The notes: a model not told the origin generated them from the sequence alone. DNA of 8,061 bases from a bacterium (GCA_013202595.1 JABMPV010000001.1:1-8061), one strand, 5' to 3'. Shown: positions 1-7,178, counted from the stretch's first letter. Numbers and translations are program-made.

Positions 1-563
1 AGGATCAGCAGGTCGGGACTCAGAGCCAGGGCCCGGGCGATGGCGACTCGCTGGTTCTGCCCTCCCGACAGCTGGTGCGGCAACTTCCGACCGATGGCTG
101 TGTCCAGGCCCACCCGTTCGAGCAGGTAGTCGACACGTTCCTGGCGCTCGGCCATCGTCCCGATCCCGTGAACATCGAGCGGCTCCAGAATGCTGGTCCG
201 GATCCTCTTCCTGGGGCTCAGGGAGGACAGCGGATCCTGCATGACCATCTGAATCCTCCGGCGCATCCTGCGGAGTTCGCCACCACCGAGCGATCTGACG
301 TCCGTGCCGTCGAAGTAGATCTCTCCGGATGTGGGTTCATGGAGCCGGAGCACCGACAGAGCCACCGTCGACTTCCCGCACCCCGACTCGCCTACGAGAC
401 CCAGCGTCCTTCCCGTCTCCAGCGCAAATGACACGCCCCGGACCGCCTGGATAGGTTCGGGGCGGAGATCCCTGATCCGTTCCCGGCGCCCAGGGAAGTG
501 CTGGACGAGATCGTTCACTTCGAGGAGCGGTGACCCGCTGCTGCGCGACAGCGAACTGGTCAT
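1..563 (-). CDS. Dipeptide/oligopeptide-type ABC transporter ATP-binding protein (DppF/OppF-like), 3' part cut off by window edge
   Basis: This is the second nucleotide-binding subunit of the importer, expected on the cytoplasmic face, where it pairs with the neighbouring ATPase to power uptake. I translated the minus strand from ATG at 563-561 and read 187 codons before the window ends. Walker A GESGCGKST is at residues 58-66, the Q-loop glutamine is in MQDP (Q109), and the signature LSGGQ is at 165-169. The Walker B strand begins at about residue 185 and is cut off, so the catalytic Glu, the switch His and the C-terminal oligopeptide domain are not visible. The start overlaps the stop of the upstream ATPase gene as ATGA, implying translational coupling. 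Small departures from the usual family text are SLSPRKR in place of SLNPR and GGQNQR in place of GGQRQR; neither touches a catalytic residue. Substrate specificity cannot be inferred from this subunit. Confidence 0.95.
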   Translation of the reverse strand, partial: MTSSLSRSSGSPLLEVNDLVQHFPGRRERIRDLRPEPIQAVRGVSFALETGRTLGLVGESGCGKSTVALSVLRLHEPTSGEIYFDGTDVRSLGGGELRRMRRRIQMVMQDPLSSLSPRKRIRTSILEPLDVHGIGTMAERQERVDYLLERVGLDTAIGRKLPHQLSGGQNQRVAIARALALSPDLLI

Positions 564-1612
564 GTTCCGGCTCCCGGTGGGACCACGTTCCACGCGAAGT
601 GACACTCGGCTGCCCCAAGATCCGGGGAGGCACCCTCCACCATCGGCGGGCGCTCCGTACGGCAGAGATCGGTTGCCATCCAACAGCGGGGATGGAACGA
701 GCATCCGCTGGGGACGTCGTCGGGTCGCGGAGGCGCACCCTCGATCGACGGCAGTTCTTCCAGCGGATCGGTATCGAGCGTGCACAGCGACGCCAGGAGC
801 CCCGCCGTGTAGGGATGGGCCGGATCGAGCAGGACACGCTCGATCGGCCCGCGTTCGACGATCCGTCCGGCGTACATCACGAGAACGAACTCGGCGAACC
901 CTGCGACCAACCCGAGGTCGTGGGTGATGAGAATCGTGGCGGCTCCATGTGATTCCACTCGCTCCTTCAAGAGCCGCATCACCTGGGCCTGAACCGTGAC
1001 ATCGAGCGCCGTCGTTGGCTCGTCGGCGATGATCACCTCAGGTTCCATGGACAGAGCGAGAGCGATCATGACCCGCTGCCTCATGCCCCCCGACAACTCG
1101 TGTGGATACGACCGCAGGCGCTGCTCGGGTGCGGGGATCTGCACCTCCTTGAGCAGCCGAAGAGCTTCGGCCATTGCGTCCTTCTGCGAGATGTCCGAGT
1201 GCAGCCGCATCGCCGCGACGATCTGATCTCCGATTCGCTTCACCGGATTGAGCGAGGTCATCGGATCTTGGAAGATCATCGCAACGCGTCGCCCGCGGAT
1301 CCGGCGCATCTGCCGATCCGACATCGCCTGCGCATCCTCTCCGCCGATCCAGACCTCGCCGGTGATCTCAGACGCCGATTTGTCGAGCAGCCGCATGATC
1401 GACAGCGCCGTGACGGACTTCCCGCTCCCCGATTCCCCGACGATTGCCAGACGCTGGTTCCGTCTGAGAGTGAAGCTGACGTCTCGAATGATCTGGATCC
1501 AGTTCGCTCCACGGGATGTGGACAGCTGCGTTCGGAGTCCGCGCACATCCAGCACGACGTCGTCAGGCGGAGGGCCGGATTCGAGTGGAGCGAGGATCTC
1601 GCCGACCGTCAT
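560..1612 (-). CDS. Dipeptide/oligopeptide-type ABC transporter ATP-binding protein (DppD/OppD-like)
   Basis: This is a complete 350-residue ATPase subunit of a Dpp/Opp-family importer. Walker A GESGSGKS is at residues 59-66, the Q-loop is FQDP (Q115), the signature LSGGM at 173-177, Walker B VIIADE at 193-198 with catalytic E198, and the switch histidine is H231. The C-terminal oligopeptide-transporter domain contains HPYTAGLL (266-273) and four cysteines, C304, C310, C317 and C337. In characterised DppD/OppD proteins, cysteines of this kind bind an iron-sulfur cluster. I chose ATG at 1612 because GGGGAG lies 7 nt upstream (1620-1625). A GTG at 1678 would add 22 residues, overlap the preceding permease gene by 35 bp, and has no clear ribosome binding site. 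The gap to the permease stop is 31 bp. The gene ends in an ATGA overlap with the next ATPase gene. Confidence 0.95.
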   Translation of the reverse strand: MTVGEILAPLESGPPPDDVVLDVRGLRTQLSTSRGANWIQIIRDVSFTLRRNQRLAIVGESGSGKSVTALSIMRLLDKSASEITGEVWIGGEDAQAMSDRQMRRIRGRRVAMIFQDPMTSLNPVKRIGDQIVAAMRLHSDISQKDAMAEALRLLKEVQIPAPEQRLRSYPHELSGGMRQRVMIALALSMEPEVIIADEPTTALDVTVQAQVMRLLKERVESHGAATILITHDLGLVAGFAEFVLVMYAGRIVERGPIERVLLDPAHPYTAGLLASLCTLDTDPLEELPSIEGAPPRPDDVPSGCSFHPRCWMATDLCRTERPPMVEGASPDLGAAECHFAWNVVPPGAGT

Positions 1613-1643
1613 GACAGATCTCCCCGGCACATCTTCGACAACA

Positions 1644-2540
1644 TCATCCCGACCCCTGACTGGTGTCCCAGCGGTCACGAAGTGTGTCGCCGACGAGATT
1701 GACCGACAGCACCGACAGCAGGATCATCAAACCGGGGAAGATCGACATCCATCCCGCCAACTGGAGGAATGGGCGGCCCTCATTGAGGATCGAACCCCAT
1801 GATGGATTCGGCGGCTGCACACCGAGGCCGAGGAAGCTGAGCGATGCCTCCAGGAGGATGGCATAGGCGAAGCTCACGGTCGTCTGAACCATCAGGAGCG
1901 CCGAGACGTTCGGGAGTATGTGGCGGATCACGATCCTGCGGTGCCTCGCCCCGATCAAGCGACTGGCCATCACGAAGGGGCGGGCCGACATGGTGATCGC
2001 TCCACTGCGTGCCACCCTGAAGAAATGAGGCGTGTAGACGACACCGATGGCGATGATGGCATTGCGAACACTCGGGCCGAGGACTCCGGCGATCGCAACC
2101 GCGAGCAGGAGGGCGGGCAGCGAGAAGACCACATCCATCAGTCGGCCGAGCAACTGGTCGACGAACCCGCCGAAGTAGCCGGAGATCAGTCCGAGCGTCG
2201 AACCGACGAGGAGGGCGAACCCCACCGAGATGCCGGAGACCGCGATAGAGGTGCGCGTGCCGTGGATGACCCGGCTGTACACATCGCGACCAAGCGTGTC
2301 GGTGCCGAACCAATGCGCCGTCGAAGGCCCCTGGAGCGGTGCAAGGGCATCGGTATCGCGGGGGTCGTAGGTTGCAAAGAACTCCGGGAAGATTGCGATC
2401 AGCAGCATGATGAAGCTGATCAGGATCCCGATGGTCAGCAGAGGCTCCTCGGCGAGCACCCGACGCACGGCGCGCAGCCGGGTGCGAATCGGATGGGTTG
2501 GCTCCAATCGAGCTTCGTCGGTGCGGTGTGGGGATCCCAT
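1644..2540 (-). CDS. Dipeptide/oligopeptide-type ABC transporter permease, DppC/OppC-like
   Basis: This is an integral membrane subunit of the importer, 298 residues. It has a basic N-terminus (RTRLRAVRR, 19-27) and a first membrane helix at about 35-53. A DppC-type extracytoplasmic motif, HWFGTDTLGRDVYSRV, follows at 76-91. Several more hydrophobic helices come next, with an EAA-type ATPase-contact loop at about 192-211 (GARHRRIVIRHILPN) and the family-typical FLGLGVQPPNPSWG at 236-249. The protein ends with LVGDTLRDRWD, as usual for the family. ATG at 2540 shares its A with the upstream permease stop (TGATG), and GGGAG lies 4 nt upstream. The same frame stays open upstream to about 3110, but that part lies inside the first permease gene and has no family similarity that I can see, so it is excluded. 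Length and domain order are normal. Confidence 0.95.
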   Translation of the reverse strand: MGSPHRTDEARLEPTHPIRTRLRAVRRVLAEEPLLTIGILISFIMLLIAIFPEFFATYDPRDTDALAPLQGPSTAHWFGTDTLGRDVYSRVIHGTRTSIAVSGISVGFALLVGSTLGLISGYFGGFVDQLLGRLMDVVFSLPALLLAVAIAGVLGPSVRNAIIAIGVVYTPHFFRVARSGAITMSARPFVMASRLIGARHRRIVIRHILPNVSALLMVQTTVSFAYAILLEASLSFLGLGVQPPNPSWGSILNEGRPFLQLAGWMSIFPGLMILLSVLSVNLVGDTLRDRWDTSQGSG

Positions 2541-3496
2541 CAGTCTCCCAACTTGATCCGGGGGTCGAGGTAGGCATACAGGATGTCGACGGCGATGTTC
2601 AGGAAGATCAGGAAGATCCCGATCGTCAGAACGCACGCCTGCACGACGGGGAAGTCCCGCTGTGAGATCGCCTGGAGCAGCAGACGGCCGACGCCGGGAA
2701 GCGAGAACACCTCTTCGATCACGACCGCACCGCCGATCAGGAATCCGAACTGGAGTCCGGCGGAGGTGACCACCGGGATGATCGCGTTGCGCAGAGCGTG
2801 GCGAAAACGAATCCGCCCTTCGGTTGCGCCGGTGCTGCGGGCCGTTCGGATGTAGTTCTGGCCCATCACTTCGAGAATCGAGTTGCGGGTCATTCGGACG
2901 AGCGGAGCCGCCCCGGCGAGGCCCAGGGCGATGGCCGGCAAGATCATCATCCGCATGTTCGCTCCGAAGTCCTCGAACGGCGACACCCAGGTCAGCGGGG
3001 GCGACCAGTTGAACCACACGGAGAACACCAGGATGAGCATCGATCCCATCCAAAAGACCGGCACCGACAGCGCCAGCAGCGAGACGACCCGAACGACCGA
3101 GTCGGGCCATCGGCTCTTGTACGCAGCAGCGATCAATCCGCCGGGGATTCCCAGCACGAGGGAACTGATAACCGTTGCCATCGCCGAGAGCTGCAGTGTG
3201 ACCATCAGTCGCGGTCCCAGCAGGTCCGCCACCGGGATTCGGGAGCGCCAGGAGTTGCCGAGGTCACCCTGGACCACGTTGGCGAGCCAGGAACCGAGCT
3301 GGGCGTACCAGGGGCGATCCAGCCCGAGGAAGGCCTCCATCTCGGCGAGTTTCTCCGGATCGGAGCCGGCCGCCTGATCGACGAGCTGACTGATGACCGA
3401 TCCGGGGATCAGGCTCATCAGCGCGAATACGAGTACGACCAGCCCGAGAGCTGTGACCAGGCCGTAGAGGAGTCGCCGGGCGACGTAGATGGCTAC
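2540..3496 (-). CDS. Dipeptide/oligopeptide-type ABC transporter permease, DppB/OppB-like, with non-standard start codon
   Basis: This is an integral membrane subunit that pairs with the DppC-like permease. Read from 3496 it has 318 residues. The N-terminus (AIYVARRLLYGL, then a hydrophobic helix to about residue 30) matches the first helix of DppB-type permeases. It is followed by the family's GDLGNSW segment, an EAA-type loop (GATEGRIRFRHALRNAIIPV) and LPGVGRLLLQAI. The end, DPRIKLGD, is typical. The oddity is the start. Between the in-frame stop at 3551-3553 and the ATG at 3418 there is no ATG, GTG or TTG. The 3418 ATG would delete nearly all of the first helix. A strong Shine-Dalgarno AGAGAGGAG (3503-3511) sits 6 nt before GTA (3494-3496) and 12 nt before ATC (3488-3490). 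I place the start at GTA by spacing and homology. A GTG-to-GTA change or a base-call error is equally possible. The function call is secure; the exact start is not. Confidence 0.9.
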   Translation of the reverse strand, partial: VAIYVARRLLYGLVTALGLVVLVFALMSLIPGSVISQLVDQAAGSDPEKLAEMEAFLGLDRPWYAQLGSWLANVVQGDLGNSWRSRIPVADLLGPRLMVTLQLSAMATVISSLVLGIPGGLIAAAYKSRWPDSVVRVVSLLALSVPVFWMGSMLILVFSVWFNWSPPLTWVSPFEDFGANMRMMILPAIALGLAGAAPLVRMTRNSILEVMGQNYIRTARSTGATEGRIRFRHALRNAIIPVVTSAGLQFGFLIGGAVVIEEVFSLPGVGRLLLQAISQRDFPVVQACVLTIGIFLIFLNIAVDILYAYLDPRIKLGD

Positions 3497-3502
3497 TTGG
3501 GA

Positions 3503-3511
3503 CTCCTCTCT
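3503..3511 (-). promoter_or_regulatory. Strong Shine-Dalgarno sequence of the first permease gene
   Basis: On the minus strand this reads AGAGAGGAG, a near-ideal ribosome binding site. It decides the start of the DppB-like permease: the next codon at normal spacing (6 nt) is GTA, and ATC follows at 12 nt. The site begins 5 nt after the end of the inverted repeat at 3517-3562, so folding of that hairpin would leave it exposed but close to the stem. Confidence 0.75.
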
Positions 3512-3516
3512 CGCAG

Positions 3517-3562
3517 GGAGGCGGGTGAGCGGACCCTCCCGGGCTGCCGCTCACCCGCCTCC
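3517..3562 (-). promoter_or_regulatory. Perfect 16-bp inverted repeat (RNA hairpin) between binding-protein and permease genes
   Basis: The arms at 3517-3532 (GGAGGCGGGTGAGCGG) and 3547-3562 (CCGCTCACCCGCCTCC on the plus strand) are perfect reverse complements separated by 14 nt (3533-3546), which itself contains the palindrome CCCGGG. The transcript would form a very stable GC-rich stem 16 nt after the binding-protein stop codon. No T-tract follows in the direction of transcription, so it does not look like a classic intrinsic terminator. In transport operons such as malE-malF, intercistronic hairpins protect the upstream mRNA and give more binding protein than permease; a similar role here is an inference. 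Confidence 0.8.
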
Positions 3563-3577
3563 ACCGCTGTCAAGCGT

Positions 3578-5239
3578 CTATCCGGAGACGGTCACCCATC
3601 GCAGGTCGTGGTAGTACCCCGAAGGATGCACGCCCCAGTTGCCCACATTGTCGCCGTAGGCGCCGACGAAGTTCGCCGAGTAGAGCGGGAACCACGGCAC
3701 CTCTTCGGCCGTGAGCTCCTGGATCTGAATGTACAGAGCCTCGCGGGTCGCCCTATCGGTGGTGCCCCTCGCTTCATCGAGGAGATCCGACACCTCTTGG
3801 TTGTCCCACTTCCGGAAGTCCTTGCCATCCGGGAGCATGTGGAGATGGTTGAAGTACACCATGTCGGGATCGATCCATCCGCCCCATGCATTCATGGTGA
3901 AGGTGTCGAACCCGCGGGCGAGGAACGAGTCGATCCACGTGCCGAGCTCCTGTACCTCGATCTCGACGTTCAACCCGAGATCCCCGAGCTGATCGGCGAT
4001 CACCTCAGCCGATGAGTTGAGTGCGCCATACCCCTGGATGGAAATGAGCTTGAGAGGCGTCGCGGGATCCACTCCCGACTCCGCCAACAGCGTGGCCGCC
4101 AGCTCCAGGTTCTGGGCCGCGTACGGTGCATCTTCATAGGGAAGCGATGCCCACAGTGCCGGCGGATGACCGCCGAGCAAGGTTCCCCTGCCGTTGATCG
4201 CAAGGGCCATGACCGCGCTCGGATCGATGGCTGCCACGATCGCCTGACGGAACTTGGTGTTGTTCCATGGCTCGACGTCGAATGCCGGGAAGTCGAGGAT
4301 GTCCCATCGGGCGGCGACTTCCTCGAACACGGTGATGCCCTCTGTGCCTTCGACGAGATCGGCGATACGGGCATCCTCGAAGAGGGCCGCATCGATCTCA
4401 CCTGTCCGCAGCCCGGCTGCGATCGAGGCCTCGTCGGGCACGACCACGATGGTCAGCACGTCCAGGCCGACTTCGTTGGAACGCCAGTGCGACGGGTTCT
4501 TCGTGAGTCGGAGGAACTCTCCCTGCGCGAACTCATCCACCATGAATGGGCCGGTGCCCACCGCAGTGACGGCCAGGTCGTAGTCCTCGACCGCACCCTC
4601 GGGAACGATGTAGGCATACCGCCCACCGAGTGCCGCCAGTAGTGCATCAGACGGCGCAGAGACCTCCACCTCGACGGTGAAATCGTCGGTGGCGGTCACG
4701 TTCACGATCTGCGAGTAGAAGCCCGAACCCGGGGACTCGAGGATCTTCCCGAGTGAGTAGACGACATCCGCCGATGTCATCGGGGCGCCATTGTGGAAGA
4801 CGACACCTTCCCTGAGGTGGAATCGCAGGATGTTCCCGTCGTACTCCCAACTCTCTGCCAGACCGGGAGACACGCCGAAGTCGTTCGTCCAGTCCACCAG
4901 AGCGTCATACATCAGCGGACTGCGGCGCATCCGTGCATCGGAGATCTCGTTGTAGGGATCCAGGCTCGGTGCGCCGACACTGGTCGCGAACACCATCTCA
5001 CGCGGCGCTGCAGGAGCAGTCGTCGCTGGTGCCTGAGTGGTCGTGGTCGTGGTCGTTTCGCCCGCCACCGTCGTGCCCGGGGCAGCAGTGGTGGTCGGAG
5101 CAGCGGTGGTGGTAGGAGCCTGGGTCGCCGCCGTCGTGTCGGCTGCGTCGTCATCGCCGCAGGCGGCGACAACCAGCGCAAACGACATCATCAGCGCCAC
5201 CCACAGAGTGGCTCGTCTGGTTCTGCCTCTCGGCCTCAT
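3578..5239 (-). CDS. ABC transporter solute-binding lipoprotein, family 5 (DppA/OppA type)
   Basis: This is the extracytoplasmic substrate receptor of the importer, 553 residues. The N-terminus has arginines (residues 2-9), a hydrophobic core (12-25) and a lipobox VAAC with predicted lipidated cysteine C27, followed by GDDD. A Thr/Ala/Pro-rich spacer covers roughly residues 34-78 and presumably tethers the domain away from the membrane. The mature part carries family-5 signatures: SLDPYNEI (92-99), FHNGAPMTSADVVYSL (148-163), and a VGTGPF...LTKNPSHW segment. ATG at 5239 is preceded by GAGGAAG (5244-5250). The gap from the epimerase gene is 31 bp, so it is probably in the same operon. Family members bind peptides, but also nickel, sugars, sialic acid, opines and other ligands, so the peptide label should not be taken as proven. 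The linker style resembles Acidimicrobiia lipoproteins. Confidence 0.95.
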   Translation of the reverse strand: MRPRGRTRRATLWVALMMSFALVVAACGDDDAADTTAATQAPTTTAAPTTTAAPGTTVAGETTTTTTTQAPATTAPAAPREMVFATSVGAPSLDPYNEISDARMRRSPLMYDALVDWTNDFGVSPGLAESWEYDGNILRFHLREGVVFHNGAPMTSADVVYSLGKILESPGSGFYSQIVNVTATDDFTVEVEVSAPSDALLAALGGRYAYIVPEGAVEDYDLAVTAVGTGPFMVDEFAQGEFLRLTKNPSHWRSNEVGLDVLTIVVVPDEASIAAGLRTGEIDAALFEDARIADLVEGTEGITVFEEVAARWDILDFPAFDVEPWNNTKFRQAIVAAIDPSAVMALAINGRGTLLGGHPPALWASLPYEDAPYAAQNLELAATLLAESGVDPATPLKLISIQGYGALNSSAEVIADQLGDLGLNVEIEVQELGTWIDSFLARGFDTFTMNAWGGWIDPDMVYFNHLHMLPDGKDFRKWDNQEVSDLLDEARGTTDRATREALYIQIQELTAEEVPWFPLYSANFVGAYGDNVGNWGVHPSGYYHDLRWVTVSG

Positions 5240-5250
5240 GTCTCTTCCTC

Positions 5251-5279
5251 TCTATGCCGTTGTGGCTTGTCTATGCCGT
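5251..5279. repeat. Pair of 10-bp direct repeats upstream of the binding-protein gene
   Basis: TCTATGCCGT occurs at 5251-5260 and again at 5270-5279 on the plus strand, giving ACGGCATAGA twice in the transcript at 19-bp periodicity. The distal copy covers the stop codon of the SDR gene, and the proximal copy abuts the ribosome binding site of the lipoprotein gene. It could be a small local duplication or a binding site; the function is unknown. Confidence 0.5.
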
Positions 5280-6209
5280 AGTTGTGTGCTTCATGTGCAC
5301 CGCAGCCAGGTAGTCGGCCACGGATCGGGACAGGTCGTACTCGGGAGCGAAACCGATCGATTGGGAGATGCCGGGATCCACGAGGGGGAATCCGAGGAGA
5401 GGTGCAGCACCCTCTACGGAGATGGGCGCGTCCGGAACCTGCGCCAGGACCTCTTCTCGGACATCGTCGATGGCAGCCACATAGCCGGTCATCGTCACCA
5501 CAGGTGGGATCGAGTCGGCGAGAGCCATCACCACGAGAGAGAGTGCGGCGTCCTTCACATAGATGAGATCCCACGGCTCGGCTCCTGAGGGAACGGTCAC
5601 GGGTGAGGCATCCGCAGCGGACTCGAGCATGTCGCCGAGAGCGGCCTGCACGCCGCGGTATTGGAGTCCCGGGCCCCACACCAGCGTCGGGCGCACCGCG
5701 GCCGCCTCGACGCCGTGCCGGTCCCGATATGTCCGGATCAACTGTTCCCCGAGGACCTTGGTCGCTGCGTAGACGCTGCGCGGGCCCACGAGATCACTCT
5801 CATCGACCACCCCGTCATATCGATCGGCCGGGGCATACACGGTGGTGGAGGAAGCCCACACGACGCGAGTCCGCTCGCGCCCGGCGATCTCGAGTGTGTT
5901 GACGAGACCGGTGACGTTGGTGACGGTGGCCGCTCGCGGATCGCCTTCGGCGGAGACGACCAATCCCTTCCCTGGCGCACCAAATGCCGCCAGGTGGATG
6001 ATCACCGCGGGGTGGATCTCGGCAACCGCCGCTTCGAGGTCACTCCCCTCAGCGACGGAGCCCTCGATGACCCGGACCTCCCCGGCCGAGGCTTCGCGGG
6101 ATCCGGGTCGATCGAACACGACCGCCTCGAGACCCTCATCGGAGAGTCGACTGACGGTGTGGCGGCCCAGGAATCCGGCGCCTCCTACGACCAGTACCGG
6201 TCCAGTCAC
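5271..6209 (-). CDS. NAD-dependent epimerase/dehydratase-family protein (extended SDR)
   Basis: This is a 312-residue Rossmann-fold enzyme of the extended short-chain dehydrogenase/reductase type. The nucleotide-binding glycine motif GGAGFLG is at residues 9-15. D33 at the end of the second strand (VVFD) suggests preference for NAD(H) over NADP(H). HLAAFG (72-77) is the usual fourth-strand motif. The catalytic set is S120/S121 (WASSTTVY) with Y147 and K151 (YAATK). The GTG start at 6209 overlaps the upstream lyase stop as GTGA, with a G-rich ribosome binding site just before it. The frame stays open to 6512, but that part is antisense-like noise within the lyase gene. Relatives act on nucleotide sugars or as sugar-acid dehydrogenases. 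Because it is coupled to a Schiff-base lyase and an importer, a catabolic role on the imported compound is more likely than cell-wall sugar synthesis, but this is an inference. Confidence 0.9.
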   Translation of the reverse strand: MTGPVLVVGGAGFLGRHTVSRLSDEGLEAVVFDRPGSREASAGEVRVIEGSVAEGSDLEAAVAEIHPAVIIHLAAFGAPGKGLVVSAEGDPRAATVTNVTGLVNTLEIAGRERTRVVWASSTTVYAPADRYDGVVDESDLVGPRSVYAATKVLGEQLIRTYRDRHGVEAAAVRPTLVWGPGLQYRGVQAALGDMLESAADASPVTVPSGAEPWDLIYVKDAALSLVVMALADSIPPVVTMTGYVAAIDDVREEVLAQVPDAPISVEGAAPLLGFPLVDPGISQSIGFAPEYDLSRSVADYLAAVHMKHTTTA

Positions 6210-7117
6210 CCTGGATCCCCCCCGGGGAGGAGGCCGAGGCGAGCGACGCCCTCCCGGAGCGCCGCGAGATGCTCGGGATCGGGCGACACGGCGGGATCGT
6301 GGGGCCGGCCGGACCCGATGCCGAGCATGGCGGCTATCGCCTTGAAGTTCGCCGGGAGGGGGTACGAGCCCAGGCGGAACAACTCGGTCACAGCCGAGAT
6401 CTGGTGCATGAGAACCCGGACCTCGTCGAGATCTGCAGCCGCGATCGCCCGACGCAAGGCCATCTCGGGTTCCGGGAGCAACGCGGTCACCGTGCACATC
6501 GAATTGCTGCACCCGGCGAGGAGTGAGGGGCCGACGAGAGCCGCGACTCCCTGGAACACGACGAAGTCATCCGAATCGAGCGTCCGCTGGATCTGGAGGA
6601 AGCGGATGAAATCACCGGCGCTGTCCTTGATACCGACGATCCGGGGATGAACGCTGAGTTCCTCGACGGCCGGGATCCCGAAGGGGTTCCCGGTCACTCC
6701 GGGGATGTGATAGAGCATCACCGGGATCGAAGACCTGTCGGCAACGTTGGTCAGATACCGAATGATCGAGGCCTGAGACAGGGTGAAGTAGAACGGTGGA
6801 AGCACAAGGGCAGTCGTCGCTCCGAGCGCGGCGGCCGCCTCGATCTGGCGCACGACCGAATCGGCCGTCTGCCCGCTACACCCCACGACGACCGGAATCC
6901 CGCCGCCGACCTCGACCGCTACCTCGATGGCGGCGGCACGAATCTCGTCGGTGAGAGTCGGCCCTTCACCTGCGGTCCCCAGCGTCAGAATCCCATCGAT
7001 ACCGGCAATCCTGAGGCTCTGGATGAGTTCACGCTGGCTGCGCTCGTCGAGACGACCTCCGTCGAGAAACGTCGGAATAGGAGGGACGACCCCTCTCGGC
7101 AGGCTGGACCCATTCAT
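6206..7117 (-). CDS. DapA/NanA-superfamily Schiff-base lyase (dihydrodipicolinate synthase-like aldolase)
   Basis: This is a 303-residue TIM-barrel class I aldolase/lyase. The loop GTAGEG is at residues 47-52 and corresponds to the GTTGE motif of the family. Y136 lies in YHIPGVTG, and K164 in GIKDSAGD is the expected Schiff-base lysine. A PPFY segment (107-110) precedes the usual SQ helix. The position after YxxP that holds the substrate-carboxylate arginine in true dihydrodipicolinate synthases (YNVPxR) is G-V here, and the second Thr of GTTGE is Ala. I therefore do not call it a lysine-biosynthesis enzyme. Sugar-acid aldolases/dehydratases, N-acetylneuraminate lyase and hydroxyproline-pathway deaminases share the fold. 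The start is ATG at 7117 (AGGGA 5 nt upstream); a TTG at 7159 would give a longer form with no good ribosome binding site. The stop overlaps the SDR start. Confidence 0.92.
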   Translation of the reverse strand: MNGSSLPRGVVPPIPTFLDGGRLDERSQRELIQSLRIAGIDGILTLGTAGEGPTLTDEIRAAAIEVAVEVGGGIPVVVGCSGQTADSVVRQIEAAAALGATTALVLPPFYFTLSQASIIRYLTNVADRSSIPVMLYHIPGVTGNPFGIPAVEELSVHPRIVGIKDSAGDFIRFLQIQRTLDSDDFVVFQGVAALVGPSLLAGCSNSMCTVTALLPEPEMALRRAIAAADLDEVRVLMHQISAVTELFRLGSYPLPANFKAIAAMLGIGSGRPHDPAVSPDPEHLAALREGVARLGLLPGGDPG

Positions 7118-7148
7118 CAGAATCCCTGTCTGTTTGCGTTCCCAACTG

Positions 7149-7178
7149 ACTATACCCAAACAACATGTGCCATGTAAT
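7149..7178 (-). promoter_or_regulatory. Putative sigma70-type promoter for the lyase-SDR-transporter operon
   Basis: On the minus strand, a -35-like ATTACA (7173-7178) and a -10-like TATAGT (7149-7154) are 18 bp apart, about 32 bp before the lyase ATG. The match is 4/6 and 5/6 to the TTGACA/TATAAT consensus. The surrounding gap is visibly richer in A/T than the neighbouring genes. There is no experimental support. Confidence 0.5.
7163..7175. promoter_or_regulatory. Possible operator: ACATG-TGC-CATGT palindrome inside the promoter
   Basis: A 5-3-5 inverted repeat, ACATGTGCCATGT, lies within the spacer between the proposed -35 and -10 boxes and reaches the -35 box. A repressor bound here would block the promoter. 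ACATGT occurs again at 7201-7206, 38 bp away. No regulator gene is in the window to pair with it, so the assignment is tentative. Confidence 0.3.

Noticed and set aside
1613..1678. Longer form of the DppD-like ATPase starting at GTG 1678
   Set aside because: No clear ribosome binding site precedes it and it would overlap the permease gene by 35 bp, while ATG 1612 has GGGGAG 7 nt upstream.
2541..3110. Upstream extension of the DppC-like permease frame
   Set aside because: It lies wholly inside the DppB-like gene and has no family-like sequence. ATG at 2540 with the TGATG junction fits the family length.
2540..3418. Starting the DppB-like permease at ATG 3418
   Set aside because: This would delete the first membrane helix (AIYVARRLL onward), which is clearly encoded upstream and follows a strong ribosome binding site.
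3517..3562. Intrinsic transcription terminator ending the operon after the lipoprotein gene
   Set aside because: No T-rich stretch follows the stem on the transcribed strand, and the permease genes needed for transport lie directly downstream.
2798..4015. Long plus-strand open frame (405 codons) opposite the permease and lipoprotein genes
   Set aside because: It runs antisense to two well-supported genes, its composition is rich in R, H, D, E, Q and P as expected for a shadow frame in GC-rich DNA, and it shows no recognisable domain.
5005..5140. Triplet-like low-complexity DNA (GTGGTC-type repeats) as a tandem repeat or CRISPR-like array
   Set aside because: The repeats are irregular and encode the Thr/Ala/Pro spacer of the lipoprotein, which explains them fully.
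6210..6512. Upstream extension of the SDR frame
   Set aside because: It is Arg/Gly/Pro-rich shadow sequence inside the lyase gene. The Rossmann fold starts right after GTG at 6209.
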